From NCBI RefSeq assembly GCF_003315245.1, contig NZ_QNRT01000002.1, positions 363,245 to 427,244 of the forward strand: 64,000 nucleotides of DNA, read 5' to 3'. The notes beneath the pieces were generated by a model. It did not search any database. It was not told the origin of the DNA and saw only the letters and a program-made list of their open reading frames with translations. The position numbers and the translations under genes were made by a program. Numbering within the stretch: position 1 is the first letter of the stretch; every line of letters starts with the position of its first letter. This document shows, piece by piece, positions 41,152 to 50,980 of the stretch. Origin of the DNA: Arenicella xantha. Lineage in GTDB: Bacteria; Pseudomonadota; Gammaproteobacteria; Arenicellales; Arenicellaceae.

Positions 41152-41511
41152 AAATGTACTCCAAATTGTACGGGTTTAGACAAATCCGAAAGATCTAAGC
41201 AGTTAACCCTGTATTGCAGCAATCGCCTTTAGCGCGTTAATCAAGTGCAATCTAGCGAATTGGCAAGACATACATTTAATTAAAGCAAAACAATCACTTA
41301 CAACAATAAAAGGCACCCAACTGCTACTGGTGATAATCGGATGATTTAAGTTGAGGCGCGTTTATACCATAGGGGCTAGATAATGCAAAGAAATAATCAG
41401 TTTAAACCCAGTGTTTTGATCACTTACTTAGCGCGTAAATTCGGGTCATGACGCAGGCCGTGGATCAGGGTATTATGCTCAGCTGGCAACTGGTCTCACC
41501 GAGGAATCCCC
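41152..41511. other. Divergent intergenic region with the long rpsB leader
   Basis: This gap of 360 bases lies between the starts of rpsB (minus) and the acyltransferase (plus). It contains the rpsB promoter at 41361-41388 and then about 200 bases of untranslated leader before the rpsB ATG, which would suit the S2-autoregulatory leader known in gammaproteobacteria. I have not folded it. Near 41501 GAGGAA provides the ribosome binding site for the plus-strand gene. No other gene is seen. Confidence 0.5.
41361..41388 (-). promoter_or_regulatory. Sigma-70 type promoter of rpsB-tsf
   Basis: On the minus strand TTGCAT (41388-41383) and TATAAA (41366-41361) are separated by 16 bases, close to sigma-70 consensus. 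They point toward rpsB, with transcription expected to start near 41354. Confidence 0.6.
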
Positions 41512-43047
41512 TTGCAACAACTCACTGGTCTCGACGCATCTTTTCTCTATCTTGAAACCGCCAGTTCGCCGATGCATATTGGCGGGCTAACGATCTACGA
41601 CCCAGCTAGCGCTCCTGGCGGATTAGTTGGGTTTAAACAGATCATGGCAAATGTTGCTGAACGTGCACACAAGGTAGCATCGATGAACAACGTGCTGCTC
41701 GAAGTGCCAATGCGACTAGACCATCCATATTGGCGCTCCGACGGCGAATTCGACCCAGAATTTCATATTCGACACATAGCACTCCCCAAACCTGGTGACT
41801 GGCGGCAGCTGTGTATTCAAGTGGCACGCTTACACGCCCGCCCTTTAGATAGAGCGCGCCCGCTGTGGGAAATGTACATAGTTGAGGGGCTCGACAACAT
41901 TGAGGGCTATCCGCCAGGCTGCTTTGCATTAGTGACAAAGATGCATCATGCCGCAATAGACGGCGCGTCAGGAATTGAAATCGCCGCCACAATCCACGAT
42001 TTGTCACCGGACTACCGCATTAATAGTTCACCACAGCCAGTGACGCGCGACCGCCAACCAACTTACTTAGAACTAATATGGCGATCCCAATTAAACTCAC
42101 TCAGAACGCCGAAACGAGTATTTGAGGTCGCTAAAAACACCGTGCCAGGCTTTGCAAAAATGGTAGCTGGCGTGGCGCGCGGCCGCTTAAAGCGGGTTAC
42201 CGACATACCACGCACACGCTTTAATACCAATGTTTCGCCACATCGCGCCTTTGATGCAGTAGAAGTTGAGCTCAGCGACATAAAACAGATTAAGGACTCC
42301 ATACCTGGCGTAACCGTCAACGATGTTGCTCTGGCAATCTGCGGTGGCGGCTTACGAAAATACCTAGAAAGCAAAGGCGAATTACCCCAGCGTTCAATGG
42401 TAGCCATGGCACCGATCAACATCCGCACGCAAGACAAGCTTGGCACCGCAGGCAACCAAGTATCGCAAATGACCGTGCGCATCGGTAGCAATATCGCAGA
42501 CCCAATGGAACGGTTAATCTTTGTCAATCAAGGCACTCGAAATGCTAAAGAGCTAACCAATGCAATCGGCGCCAAGACCATGACCGACTATGCGCAATTC
42601 ATTCCTTCAACCTTGACCGCCTCGGCCGCCAAACTGTACAGCCGCTTAGGGATGGCTAATAGAATTAAACCCGCTTACAACTGCGTAATTACGAATGTAC
42701 CTGGCCCGCAAGTACCGCTGTACTTTACCGGCGCTAAGATGATGAGCAGCTTTGCACTCGGGCCGCCGATTGACGGAATGGGCCTATTCCATGGACTGGG
42801 AAGCTATTGCGGCAAGTTTAATATTTCAATCAGCGCCTGCCGAGAAATGATGCCCGACCCAGCGTTTTACGCCGAGTGCCTACGAACCTCGTTCGAAGAA
42901 CTGCATGGCGCCGCCATTGCCACGCAAGGCGCTAATAAACAAAGTGCCACGCCACCAGTAACCAACACCCCCAAAAAGCCTGCTTCAAGAAAGAAAAAAG
43001 CCACTACTAAAAAGCAGGCAAAAAAGGCGAGCAAGAAATTGCTTTAG
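41512..43047 (+). CDS. Wax ester synthase / diacylglycerol acyltransferase (WS/DGAT) with a lysine-rich tail
   Basis: WS/DGAT enzymes esterify acyl-CoA with fatty alcohols or diacylglycerol and build storage wax esters or triacylglycerol. The 511-residue protein starts MQQLTGLDASFLYLETASSPMHIGG, typical of the family, and has the catalytic HHxxxDG motif (MHHAAIDGASG, H145-G151), the central NDVALAICGGGLRKYL block and a late NVPGP segment. The start is TTG at 41512, supported by GAGGAA at 41501-41506. After the catalytic fold the last 26 residues (486-511) contain 12 Lys/Arg among Ala/Thr/Ser, like histone H1 or PhaM tails. The gene is 36 bases before an alpha/beta hydrolase gene. Confidence 0.92.
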   Translation: MQQLTGLDASFLYLETASSPMHIGGLTIYDPASAPGGLVGFKQIMANVAERAHKVASMNNVLLEVPMRLDHPYWRSDGEFDPEFHIRHIALPKPGDWRQLCIQVARLHARPLDRARPLWEMYIVEGLDNIEGYPPGCFALVTKMHHAAIDGASGIEIAATIHDLSPDYRINSSPQPVTRDRQPTYLELIWRSQLNSLRTPKRVFEVAKNTVPGFAKMVAGVARGRLKRVTDIPRTRFNTNVSPHRAFDAVEVELSDIKQIKDSIPGVTVNDVALAICGGGLRKYLESKGELPQRSMVAMAPINIRTQDKLGTAGNQVSQMTVRIGSNIADPMERLIFVNQGTRNAKELTNAIGAKTMTDYAQFIPSTLTASAAKLYSRLGMANRIKPAYNCVITNVPGPQVPLYFTGAKMMSSFALGPPIDGMGLFHGLGSYCGKFNISISACREMMPDPAFYAECLRTSFEELHGAAIATQGANKQSATPPVTNTPKKPASRKKKATTKKQAKKASKKLL

Positions 43048-43083
43048 TAACCACACACAATCAACCAAGAAGATTAACGCAGT

Positions 43084-43977
43084 ATGGAAAAGTATTTAAT
43101 GGCCAACGGTTTGCGCTTGGCATATGACGAGTTTGGCAAATCAAACGACCCGGCAATTGTGCTTATAATGGGCTTAGGCACACAAATGGTCGCTTGGCCG
43201 GAGCCATTTTGTATTGCCTTAGCAGAGCGCGGCTATCGAGTGATTCGCTTCGACAATCGAGACATTGGTTTATCTCAAAAAATCGAGGTCAAGAAAGATG
43301 TAAATATCCTGAAGCTTCTATTCAGAAAACGAATTGGCCTAAGTTTACGAGTTCCCTACACGCTGCGCGACATGGCCGCAGACACAATCGGATTACTAGA
43401 CCACCTAGAAATTGACGCCGCACACTGGGTTGGCGCTTCAATGGGCGGCATGATTGCTCAAATATTAGCGGCTGAATATCCACAACGCAGCCTATCGCTT
43501 ACATCAATTATGTCCACCACCGGCAACCCCGAACTCCCTCAAACCAACTGGAGAGTGTCTAAACAACTGATCAGCCGCCCCAGCAACAACGACGAAACGG
43601 CTTATTTGAAGCACAGCCTAGAAACTTGGAAAGTCATCGGCAGCCCAGATTACCCGCCGAATCAAGATGAATTGACCGACCGTATTTTGTCGGCGGTGCG
43701 ACGGTCTTATTACCCTAAAGGCTATAAAAATCAAATGGCCGCAATACTCGAAGGTGGCGACCGCCGTGGCCTGCTTCGCAAAATTTCGGTGCCGACCATG
43801 GTGATCCACGGCAAAGCCGACGTCCTGGTTCCGGTCGAAGGCGGCATTGACACGGCTGCCAACATTAAAGATGCAAAACTCGAACTTATCGAAGGCATGG
43901 GGCACGATCTACCCAAGCAGCTGCTGCCTAAGTTTATTGATCTTATTAGCGCCAACGCACAACTTGCTAACAACTAA
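43084..43977 (+). CDS. Alpha/beta hydrolase
   Basis: The 297-residue protein has the alpha/beta hydrolase fold with no signal peptide. The oxyanion region is LIMGLGTQMVAWP (28-40), the nucleophile elbow GASMGG has Ser119, the acid is probably Asp in HGKADVLVP (near 247), and the His is in MGHDLP (near 276). A RFDNRDIGLS segment (55-64) is common in esterases of this group, such as those annotated as aclacinomycin methylesterase-like. The natural substrate is unknown. It is probably co-transcribed with the WS/DGAT gene, so a role on storage-lipid esters is plausible but inferred. Confidence 0.88.
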   Translation: MEKYLMANGLRLAYDEFGKSNDPAIVLIMGLGTQMVAWPEPFCIALAERGYRVIRFDNRDIGLSQKIEVKKDVNILKLLFRKRIGLSLRVPYTLRDMAADTIGLLDHLEIDAAHWVGASMGGMIAQILAAEYPQRSLSLTSIMSTTGNPELPQTNWRVSKQLISRPSNNDETAYLKHSLETWKVIGSPDYPPNQDELTDRILSAVRRSYYPKGYKNQMAAILEGGDRRGLLRKISVPTMVIHGKADVLVPVEGGIDTAANIKDAKLELIEGMGHDLPKQLLPKFIDLISANAQLANN

Positions 43978-44025
43978 CTAACAACAAATACCCCTGCACG
44001 CGGTAACGGCTCAATCAATCCAGCA

Positions 44026-44847
44026 TTAATGAGCACGCGCGCCGTCGTTCGCCACAGCCACATTAGCAGGCGGTTTTGCAAAGATGATTTTGCGCAAACC
44101 TGAAAACGAAAATTTACGCCAAGCCATATCGGTTTGGCGTAAACGGTCAGCGAGAATGTACATAGCCAACGGATTAACTCCGATGCCCAAATGACTGGCT
44201 GGCACCTGAATACTCTCAGCCAAGTCCGACTCTGCCTGTATAGACCCTTCCCATGCCACAATGCCGTCAGTCTTGGAATAAATTGACGTAGTCGGGACTG
44301 GTGGAGCCGTGCTCAAACTAAGACGACGGGTATACTCTAAATCGGAAGGTTTACCATTGATCGCTTGAAATAATCGATGCGCATTCGAGTGACGCGTTCT
44401 TCCTGAAATCGGGCTCCCTAGAGAAATCACGTTTCTCACTACATCTGGGCATGCCTTTGCCACTTCTCGAGCAAATAGCCCGCCTAGACTCCAACCAACG
44501 AGAGATACTTTACCGCCTGTCTCGTCAGCCACCTCACGCACTAATGCCACCATTTCAGCTTCGAGGTGATCATCAAAAATTAAATTGGTCCCGAGCCCCC
44601 AGCCATATGAGCGATAGCCCAAGTCACTCAACAGCTTACGCATTGGCTTAGTCGAACGATCACTCCCGCCGAAACCTGGAAACACAACAACAGCATGCCC
44701 ATCGCCTTTCGGGAGACGCTTCAATAACGGCTTCAGGGCATAAAAACTCTGCCACTCAAAAATTGCCCGAGGTTCGGCGTAACGCCAAAAACGGAACTGC
44801 GCACGACGAAACAAGCTCAAAGACATTACCCTACTCCAATTTATCAT
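44026..44847 (-). CDS. Alpha/beta hydrolase, lipase-like
   Basis: The 273-residue protein resembles triacylglycerol lipase/esterase-like alpha/beta hydrolases. VVVFPGFGGSDRSTKPM (53-69) is an oxyanion-loop region, the nucleophile elbow is GWSLGG with Ser120, an acid residue is likely in SKTDGIV (near 202), and the His is likely in VPASHLGIGVNPLAMY. No signal peptide or lipobox is evident. It converges on the preceding hydrolase with 48 bases between, and its 5' end faces map divergently. Whether it starts at 44847 or at the internal ATG at 44826 is uncertain. Its position beside WS/DGAT suggests neutral lipid turnover. Confidence 0.83.
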   Translation of the reverse strand: MINWSRVMSLSLFRRAQFRFWRYAEPRAIFEWQSFYALKPLLKRLPKGDGHAVVVFPGFGGSDRSTKPMRKLLSDLGYRSYGWGLGTNLIFDDHLEAEMVALVREVADETGGKVSLVGWSLGGLFAREVAKACPDVVRNVISLGSPISGRTRHSNAHRLFQAINGKPSDLEYTRRLSLSTAPPVPTTSIYSKTDGIVAWEGSIQAESDLAESIQVPASHLGIGVNPLAMYILADRLRQTDMAWRKFSFSGLRKIIFAKPPANVAVANDGARAH

Positions 44848-44977
44848 TGTTATAGCTGCAGCTTACCGCTCCAAGCGTAATTATTCGACCCCTTTTTCGA
44901 CCATGAGTTGTGATTATCAGGTTTGTCGTGCAAATTTTGTTACAATCGAGATCTTAGTCAGTTAGCCACATTTTCCC

Positions 44978-45748
44978 ATGACCGTTACCATTAAGAACAA
45001 CGAAGAAATCGAAAAAATGCGCATTGCCGGCCGCTTAGCCAGCGAAGTGCTCGACATGATTGAAGAGCACGTGAAACCGGGCATTACTACCGACGAGCTC
45101 AACACGATTTGCCATGACTACATCGTTAACGAGCAAGATGCAATTCCTGCGCCACTCGACTATCGAGGCTTTCCAAAATCTATCTGCACCTCGGTAAATC
45201 ACGTAATCTGCCATGGCATACCCGGCGACAAAAAGCTCAAAAAAGGCGACATAATCAATATTGACATCACCGTCATCAAAGACGGGTTTCATGGCGACAA
45301 TAGTCGAATGTACTATGTTGGAAAACCTAATGTACTAGCAAAACGGCTATGTGAAGTCGCCAAGGAGTCGATGTTTGTCGGCATTAGAATGGTTAAACCT
45401 GGAGTGAAATTGGGCGATATAGGACATGCTATTCAACAACATGCCGAAGCCAGTAACTTTTCGGTTGTACGTGAGTATTGTGGCCACGGTATTGGGCGTG
45501 TGTTTCATGAAGAACCACAAGTCTTGCACTATGGCCGACCAAACACCGGAATGGCACTGCAAGAAGGCATGACCTTTACTATCGAGCCGATGATCAATGC
45601 CGGCCGCAAAGAGACCCGCCTGCTCGCCGATGATTGGACTGTTGTAACTCGTGACCACTCCTTGTCAGCCCAATGGGAGCACACTATCTTGGTAACCAGC
45701 GACGGCTATGAAATACTCACAACGTCAGCCAATGCGGTACTTCCTTAA
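44978..45748 (+). CDS. map: Methionine aminopeptidase, type I
   Basis: Map removes the initiator methionine from nascent proteins using a two-metal site. The 256-residue protein shows all ligand regions: SVNHVICHGIPG (substrate His near 79), DITVIKDGFHGDNSRMYYVG (two Asp ligands), EYCGHGIGRVFHEEP (His ligand), MTFTIEPMIN (Glu ligand) and QWEHTILVT (Glu ligand). There is no zinc-finger extension, so it is the short bacterial type Ia. It starts the plus-strand set map-glnD-dapD-dapE. In related genomes it sits next to rpsB. Confidence 0.98.
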   Translation: MTVTIKNNEEIEKMRIAGRLASEVLDMIEEHVKPGITTDELNTICHDYIVNEQDAIPAPLDYRGFPKSICTSVNHVICHGIPGDKKLKKGDIINIDITVIKDGFHGDNSRMYYVGKPNVLAKRLCEVAKESMFVGIRMVKPGVKLGDIGHAIQQHAEASNFSVVREYCGHGIGRVFHEEPQVLHYGRPNTGMALQEGMTFTIEPMINAGRKETRLLADDWTVVTRDHSLSAQWEHTILVTSDGYEILTTSANAVLP

Positions 45749-45781
45749 CTAGTAATATTCGCTTCTCTACGCGATTAACCG

Positions 45782-48481
45782 GTGAACGAGTCTATGCACT
45801 TTGCCAAAAGCAAACTATTTAATCGCGCGACATTTAAGCACTCGATTCGTGATGCCGAGACATTACCAATCGCGCCATTTAAGGCGGCTATCAAAAAGGC
45901 TTTGGCGGTTTTAGAAGAACAGCAGGTGCAAGGGGCATCTTCAGCTGATTTGGTAGGCCACTTTACGTGGATGATCGACCAATTACTGATCCTCATTTGG
46001 AATCACCAGAAACAATCACTCGACGACCGAGTCCATCTGGAATTGGTTGCAGTTGGAGGTTATGGACGCGGTGAACTGCATCCCCGTTCAGACGTCGACC
46101 TATTAGTTCTACTGAAGAAAGACCAATACGACGAAGCGAAAGAGTTTGTGGAGTCATTTTTACGCTTTCTATGGGATATTGGTCTGGATATCGGCCACAG
46201 CGTTAGATCTATTCGCGATTGCGTTAAAGAAGCGCGCAGCGATGTCACGGTAATGACCAACTTGCTCGAAGCGCGTCACCTAGCCGGCGACAAGGCATTA
46301 TTTGAGTTACTAGACACTAAAATTCGAGCCCCAAGAATGTGGGCACCTGACAAATTCTTTATAGCCAAGACCCAAGAACAAGAGCAGCGCCACGCCCAAT
46401 ATCAAGATACCGCCTACTCATTAGAGCCCAACCTCAAAGAGTCACCCGGTGGCTTACGCGACCTTCAAACAATCTTATGGATTTATAATCGCCGCTACGG
46501 TGTTCGCTCATTTCGTGACATGGCTGAGCAAAAGCTCATTGACCGCGATGAGTACCGCATCCTTATACGAGCGCGCAACATCCTTTGGCGAATGCGTTCA
46601 GGGCTTCACCTAATTACGCAACGACATGAAGATCGCTTGCTATTCGACACACAGCGAACCTTGGCCGATGACTTCGGTTACCTCGACACCTCGACGCACT
46701 TAGCGGTAGAACAGTTGATGAAGCGATACTATCGCACCGCCAAACAAGTCATGTATCTTAATGAGGTGCTACTGGCAAGCTATCGGGTCACACACAGCAA
46801 ACGCATTTCATTGGCGGTCGGAAGAAATCTTAACGACAACTTTTTGTTGAAGAACAAAATGATTGAGCAGCGTTCTAGCAAGGTATTCAAGCGTCAGCCA
46901 AGTGCTATGCTAGAACTCTTCAACTTGATGCAAGAACACAAAATCACGGTCATCCATCCGGATACCATTCGCTCTATTCGAGCCAACCTTGACCTAATTA
47001 ACAACCAGTTTCGCAGCGATCCTGACGCCCATAAACGCTTCCTAGCGTTATTTAAACACGAAGGTGACGGACTCACTAATGCACTTGCGAGAATGAATGC
47101 CTACGGCCTGCTGGGCGCTTACCTCCCGTCATTTGGTGCGATCGTTGGACAAATGCAACACGACCTGTTTCATGTTTATACGGTTGATGGTCATACACTT
47201 AAGGTAATTGAAAACCTAACACGCTTACGCAAGTACCCTGACGAATTCCCAATGGCCAGCGAACTGCTAGCCGACCTGTATAAGCCCGAACGACTATTTC
47301 TCGGTGCGCTGTTTCATGATATTGCCAAAGGCCGCGGCGGAGATCATTCTGAATTGGGCGAGTCAGACGCCTACGAATTCTGCATCCAACATGGCTTAAG
47401 TGAGTACGACGCGCGATTAGTCGGCTGGTTAGTGTTGAAACACCTCATGATGTCGCACTTCTCCCAACGGCGCGACATATCCGACCCAGACGTGATCAAA
47501 GAATTTGCCGACATCGTTGGCGACATTGAACATCTAGACAATTTATATTTACTGACTTTAGCCGATATACGTGGCACCAGCCCCAAAGTGTGGAATGCAT
47601 GGAAAGGTCAGTTATTGTTAGAACTATATAATGCAACCCGCAAAGCGCTGCGCCAAGGTGTAGCTAAACCACACAATGTCCGCGAACATGTCGAAGACGA
47701 CAAACGCGCCGCGCTAGAACTGATTACTCAGCAACTTGGCGAAAAAAGCGTCAATGAAGAGCTTATACAAACGTTTTGGAATACCCTTCCTGGCGACTAC
47801 TTTGTGCGCAATGAACCCTATTACATTGCATGGCATGCTAGCAGCCTGCTGCTATCTTCGGCAATCGACATCCCGCTAGTCACAACTCGATACAGCGAAC
47901 GCCTTGAAGCCAATATGTTCTTCGTATTTGCACCTGAAACCAATAAGCTCCTGACGCAGGTAACCGGAGCTTTTGATCGCATGGAACTAAACATTATTGA
48001 AGCACGGTTACAACTTAGCTCCAACGGGTTTGCGCTCTACACCTTTAACGCAACGGTTCCAGAATCAGACACCGCGCGAAGTAGCGACTATGCACGCTTT
48101 ATTGAGGCACGTTTACGCAAATTAATTATAGAGCACAGTGGAGAGAAATTTGTCGCTCGCAGTCACTCGTCACGCGCGCTAAAGCACTTCCCGATCGAAC
48201 CACGAATTACCTTCCTGTTCACCAGTAAGAGCTACACGACAATGGAAGTGGTTGCGCAAGACCAACCCGGCTTATTACATAATGTTGCACGCGTTCTACA
48301 GACTCACAATTTGATTCTGCTAAGCGCCCGTGTCGCGACTTTTGGAGAACGTGCGGAAGACATATTCTACATTCGACACGGAGACCACTCCCCGGTGGTT
48401 GACAAAAACCTACTCCAACAGCTTGAGTCAGAGCTATCTGAAGCACTAGACAAACGCACTTCTGCCCAAAAACAAGCCTAA
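45782..48481 (+). CDS. glnD: PII uridylyltransferase / uridylyl-removing enzyme
   Basis: GlnD senses glutamine and adds or removes UMP on PII proteins to control nitrogen metabolism. The 899-residue protein has the nucleotidyltransferase motif GGYGRGE (92-98) with Asp104 and Asp106, the PII-uridylyltransferase central domain, the HD hydrolase motif LFHDIAKGRGGDHSELG (near 513-530) and two C-terminal ACT domains (about 705-790 and 815-890; YTTMEVVAQDQPGLL begins the second). The longest frame uses GTG at 45782; an ATG four codons later (45794) is equally possible. It is 33 bases after map. Confidence 0.97.
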   Translation: MNESMHFAKSKLFNRATFKHSIRDAETLPIAPFKAAIKKALAVLEEQQVQGASSADLVGHFTWMIDQLLILIWNHQKQSLDDRVHLELVAVGGYGRGELHPRSDVDLLVLLKKDQYDEAKEFVESFLRFLWDIGLDIGHSVRSIRDCVKEARSDVTVMTNLLEARHLAGDKALFELLDTKIRAPRMWAPDKFFIAKTQEQEQRHAQYQDTAYSLEPNLKESPGGLRDLQTILWIYNRRYGVRSFRDMAEQKLIDRDEYRILIRARNILWRMRSGLHLITQRHEDRLLFDTQRTLADDFGYLDTSTHLAVEQLMKRYYRTAKQVMYLNEVLLASYRVTHSKRISLAVGRNLNDNFLLKNKMIEQRSSKVFKRQPSAMLELFNLMQEHKITVIHPDTIRSIRANLDLINNQFRSDPDAHKRFLALFKHEGDGLTNALARMNAYGLLGAYLPSFGAIVGQMQHDLFHVYTVDGHTLKVIENLTRLRKYPDEFPMASELLADLYKPERLFLGALFHDIAKGRGGDHSELGESDAYEFCIQHGLSEYDARLVGWLVLKHLMMSHFSQRRDISDPDVIKEFADIVGDIEHLDNLYLLTLADIRGTSPKVWNAWKGQLLLELYNATRKALRQGVAKPHNVREHVEDDKRAALELITQQLGEKSVNEELIQTFWNTLPGDYFVRNEPYYIAWHASSLLLSSAIDIPLVTTRYSERLEANMFFVFAPETNKLLTQVTGAFDRMELNIIEARLQLSSNGFALYTFNATVPESDTARSSDYARFIEARLRKLIIEHSGEKFVARSHSSRALKHFPIEPRITFLFTSKSYTTMEVVAQDQPGLLHNVARVLQTHNLILLSARVATFGERAEDIFYIRHGDHSPVVDKNLLQQLESELSEALDKRTSAQKQA

Positions 48482-48571
48482 TCGCAGCAACAACCACATT
48501 TAGGCTAGCAGTCTAATTGCGCATGTTAGATAATTCTGCAAATTTTACGCTACCAACTTCTTCTTATTCGT

Positions 48572-49396
48572 ATGTCTGAACAATTGCAATCCATTATCGA
48601 CCACGCCTTCGAGAACCGCTCGGAAATTAAACCCAACAACGTCGACCCTCAAATCAAGACCGCGGTTGAAAGCTGCATTGAATTACTCGACCAAGGCAAG
48701 GCCAGAGTCGCCGAAAAAATAGATGGCGAATGGCAAGTCAATCAATGGTTAAAAAAAGCGGTATTGCTCTCTTTTGCTATGCGCGACAACGAATTGATGC
48801 CAGGTAGTGAAACCAACTATTTCGACAAGGTGCCATCAAAATTCGCTGATTATGACGAAGCAAGGTTTCGTCAGGAAGGGTTTCGTGTAGTCCCACCAGC
48901 AGCCGTACGCAAAGGTTCATACATTGCTCCGGGCGTCGTGCTTATGCCTAGTTACGTTAATATTGGCGCCTACGTCGATAGCGGCAGCATGGTTGATACC
49001 TGGGCTACCGTCGGCTCGTGCGCGCAGATCGGTAAAAACGTTCACCTGTCTGGTGGCGTCGGCATTGGCGGCGTGTTAGAACCCATTCAAGCTGGCCCAG
49101 TTATTATTGAAGACAACTGCTTTATTGGCGCGCGCAGCGAAGTCGTCGAAGGCGTCATTGTCGAAGAAGGATCAGTAATCTCGATGGGCGTCTACCTAGG
49201 ACAAAGCACAAAAATTCTAGACCGTGAGACCGGCGAAGTAAGCTACGGCCGAATTCCGGCTGGCTCCGTCGTGGTGTCGGGCTCCATTCCTAGCAAAGAT
49301 AATACACATAGCTTGTATTGCGCAGTGATCGTAAAGAAAGTCGATGCCAAAACTCGCAGTAAAACCGGCTTAAATGAACTATTGCGGGTCGATTAA
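48572..49396 (+). CDS. dapD: Tetrahydrodipicolinate N-succinyltransferase
   Basis: DapD succinylates tetrahydrodipicolinate in the lysine/diaminopimelate pathway. The 274-residue protein has an N-terminal helical domain and a left-handed beta helix of hexapeptide repeats (about 105-235). Within it are [44 protein letters not shown] and [33 protein letters not shown]. Size matches E. coli DapD (274). dapE starts 13 bases later. Confidence 0.98.
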   Translation: MSEQLQSIIDHAFENRSEIKPNNVDPQIKTAVESCIELLDQGKARVAEKIDGEWQVNQWLKKAVLLSFAMRDNELMPGSETNYFDKVPSKFADYDEARFRQEGFRVVPPAAVRKGSYIAPGVVLMPSYVNIGAYVDSGSMVDTWATVGSCAQIGKNVHLSGGVGIGGVLEPIQAGPVIIEDNCFIGARSEVVEGVIVEEGSVISMGVYLGQSTKILDRETGEVSYGRIPAGSVVVSGSIPSKDNTHSLYCAVIVKKVDAKTRSKTGLNELLRVD

Positions 49397-49409
49397 CACT
49401 CCTTATATT

Positions 49410-50567
49410 ATGAAAACTACCGACACCGACCGTCCAACCTTAGCGCTAACTAAGCAGCTAATAGCAGCGCAATCTGTAACCCCAAATGATGCTGGATGCC
49501 AAATGCTGATGACCGAAAGGCTCAGCGAATTGGGCTTCCATATTGAAGCCATGAACTTCTCAGACAAACACGGCACGGTACAGAACTTTTGGGCAAGACG
49601 CGGCAACGCCAAACCGTGCTTAGCCTTTGCTGGCCATACCGATGTGGTTCCCACCGGCGATTTAAAACAGTGGGAAAGTGACCCGTTTACGCCCACTGAG
49701 CGCGACGGAATGCTCTATGGACGTGGCACCGCCGACATGAAAACCTCACTCGCCGCATTCGTTACGTCGATTGAGCGCTTCGTTAGCGAGCATCCGGACC
49801 ACAAAGGCTCAATTGCTTTATTAATCACCTCAGATGAGGAAGGCCCCTCCACCTGCGGTACGGTAAAAGTGATTCAAGAGCTCGAAGCACGTAGTGAAAA
49901 AATCGACTACTGCCTAGTTGGTGAACCAAGCTCTACTAATCAGCTAGGCGATGTCATCAAGAATGGTCGTCGTGGGTCATTAGGCTGCGTATTAACTATT
50001 TTAGGAACCCAAGGTCATGTCGCCTACCCTCACTTGGCCGACAACCCTATTCATCGCTGCGGTGCAGTGATCGAAGCTCTAACAAATATCGAATGGGATC
50101 AAGGCAATGAGTACTTCCCACCGACCAGTTTTCAAATCTCAAATATTAATGGTGGAACTGGCGCGACCAATGTAATTCCAGCAACCACAACGTTGACGTT
50201 TAATCTACGCTACTCAACTGAAATCGATGAGGCTGGCATAAAGCAAAAAGTTCGTGATGTCTTGGATCAACTCGATATGCAATATGAGGAGGATTGGACC
50301 TTATTCGGCCTACCGTTCTTAACTGAAAAAGGCGCCTTAGTAAACGCCTGTCGCCAAGCAATCAGTGACGAGTGCAACATCGAGTCAGAATTATCGACCT
50401 CTGGCGGCACTTCCGACGGGCGTTTTATCGCTCCGACTGGCGCACAAGTCGTAGAACTAGGTCCAGTGAACGCAACTATTCACAAGGTCAACGAATGTGT
50501 GGATATTAACGCGCCAGATCAACTTTCACGGATATACGAAGGCGTTCTGAGAAACCTTCTACTGTAA
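49410..50567 (+). CDS. dapE: Succinyl-diaminopimelate desuccinylase
   Basis: DapE hydrolyses N-succinyl-L,L-diaminopimelate, completing the succinylase branch begun by DapD. From the ATG at 49410 it is 385 residues; the frame extends 12 codons into the dapD end but that part is not DapE-like. The di-zinc M20 motifs are present: [13 protein letters not shown] (His and Asp), [17 protein letters not shown] (bridging Asp), and [12 protein letters not shown] (catalytic Glu and Glu ligand). The dimerisation domain follows in the middle, and the C-terminal [14 protein letters not shown] and [11 protein letters not shown] carry the last His ligand. Confidence 0.97.
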   Translation: MKTTDTDRPTLALTKQLIAAQSVTPNDAGCQMLMTERLSELGFHIEAMNFSDKHGTVQNFWARRGNAKPCLAFAGHTDVVPTGDLKQWESDPFTPTERDGMLYGRGTADMKTSLAAFVTSIERFVSEHPDHKGSIALLITSDEEGPSTCGTVKVIQELEARSEKIDYCLVGEPSSTNQLGDVIKNGRRGSLGCVLTILGTQGHVAYPHLADNPIHRCGAVIEALTNIEWDQGNEYFPPTSFQISNINGGTGATNVIPATTTLTFNLRYSTEIDEAGIKQKVRDVLDQLDMQYEEDWTLFGLPFLTEKGALVNACRQAISDECNIESELSTSGGTSDGRFIAPTGAQVVELGPVNATIHKVNECVDINAPDQLSRIYEGVLRNLLL

Positions 50568-50591
50568 AATCTGGCGCTAATATGAGTCTAC

Positions 50592-50623
50592 GTAATGCGT
50601 TGATTTTACCAGCAACGCATTAC
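50592..50623. terminator. Hairpin between convergent dapE and a small minus-strand gene
   Basis: GTAATGCGTTG (50592-50602), a 10-base loop and CAACGCATTAC (50613-50623) form a perfect 11-bp stem. It sits in the 68-base gap between the ends of two convergent genes, so a shared transcription end is likely. There is no T run on either side. Confidence 0.5.
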
Positions 50624-50635
50624 CATTGATGGCTA

Positions 50636-50980
50636 TTAGGCTCCGCCCGAAGGACGGGTTTCCTCTAGCTCCATTTTGTTAAGGCTGTCAGTTCTAAACA
50701 AATGGAACGCGTGATTGTTGGCAAACGCAACAACGTATCCATCGTATTTCCAGAGCGTATAAGTCGCGTGGGTTCCGACCGGCGCAGTCATACTCAAAGG
50801 TTCACCTAGAGTTTGACGCACTTGGTCTTCACTCTTCCAACGAATCTGATTAATATCTTGGGCTAGTGCTGTGTTTAGGAGTCCGCTAAATAGGGCGATC
50901 ACAACAACGAAGGTTGTTGATTTTAAACGGCTCGGCGATGTAAATCGTCTAACTGTATGATTTAACAATTTAATTTCCAT
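50636..50980 (-). CDS. Small exported protein of unknown function
   Basis: I do not recognise this 114-residue protein. It has a basic N-terminus, a hydrophobic helix (about residues 22-38) and a likely signal peptidase site after NTALA (about residue 40), leaving a mature part of about 74 residues. The mature part, IRWKSEDQVRQTLGEPLS followed by an aromatic YTLWKYDGYVVAFANNHAFHLF strand pair, recalls the fold of SmpA/BamE-type domains (a helix with 'VxxxLGxP', then strands), but similarity is weak. There is no lipobox Cys. It lies alone between dapE and an exported hydrolase gene. The composition is ordinary for the window, so it is probably a real gene. Confidence 0.7.
   Translation of the reverse strand: MEIKLLNHTVRRFTSPSRLKSTTFVVVIALFSGLLNTALAQDINQIRWKSEDQVRQTLGEPLSMTAPVGTHATYTLWKYDGYVVAFANNHAFHLFRTDSLNKMELEETRPSGGA

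Noticed and set aside
42063-42527. 154-residue minus-strand frame inside the WS/DGAT gene
   Set aside because: Antisense shadow of a conserved catalytic domain.
43974-44261. 95-residue minus-strand frame overlapping the lipase-like gene
   Set aside because: Same strand but another frame, overlapping most of the 3' part of the better-supported hydrolase gene.
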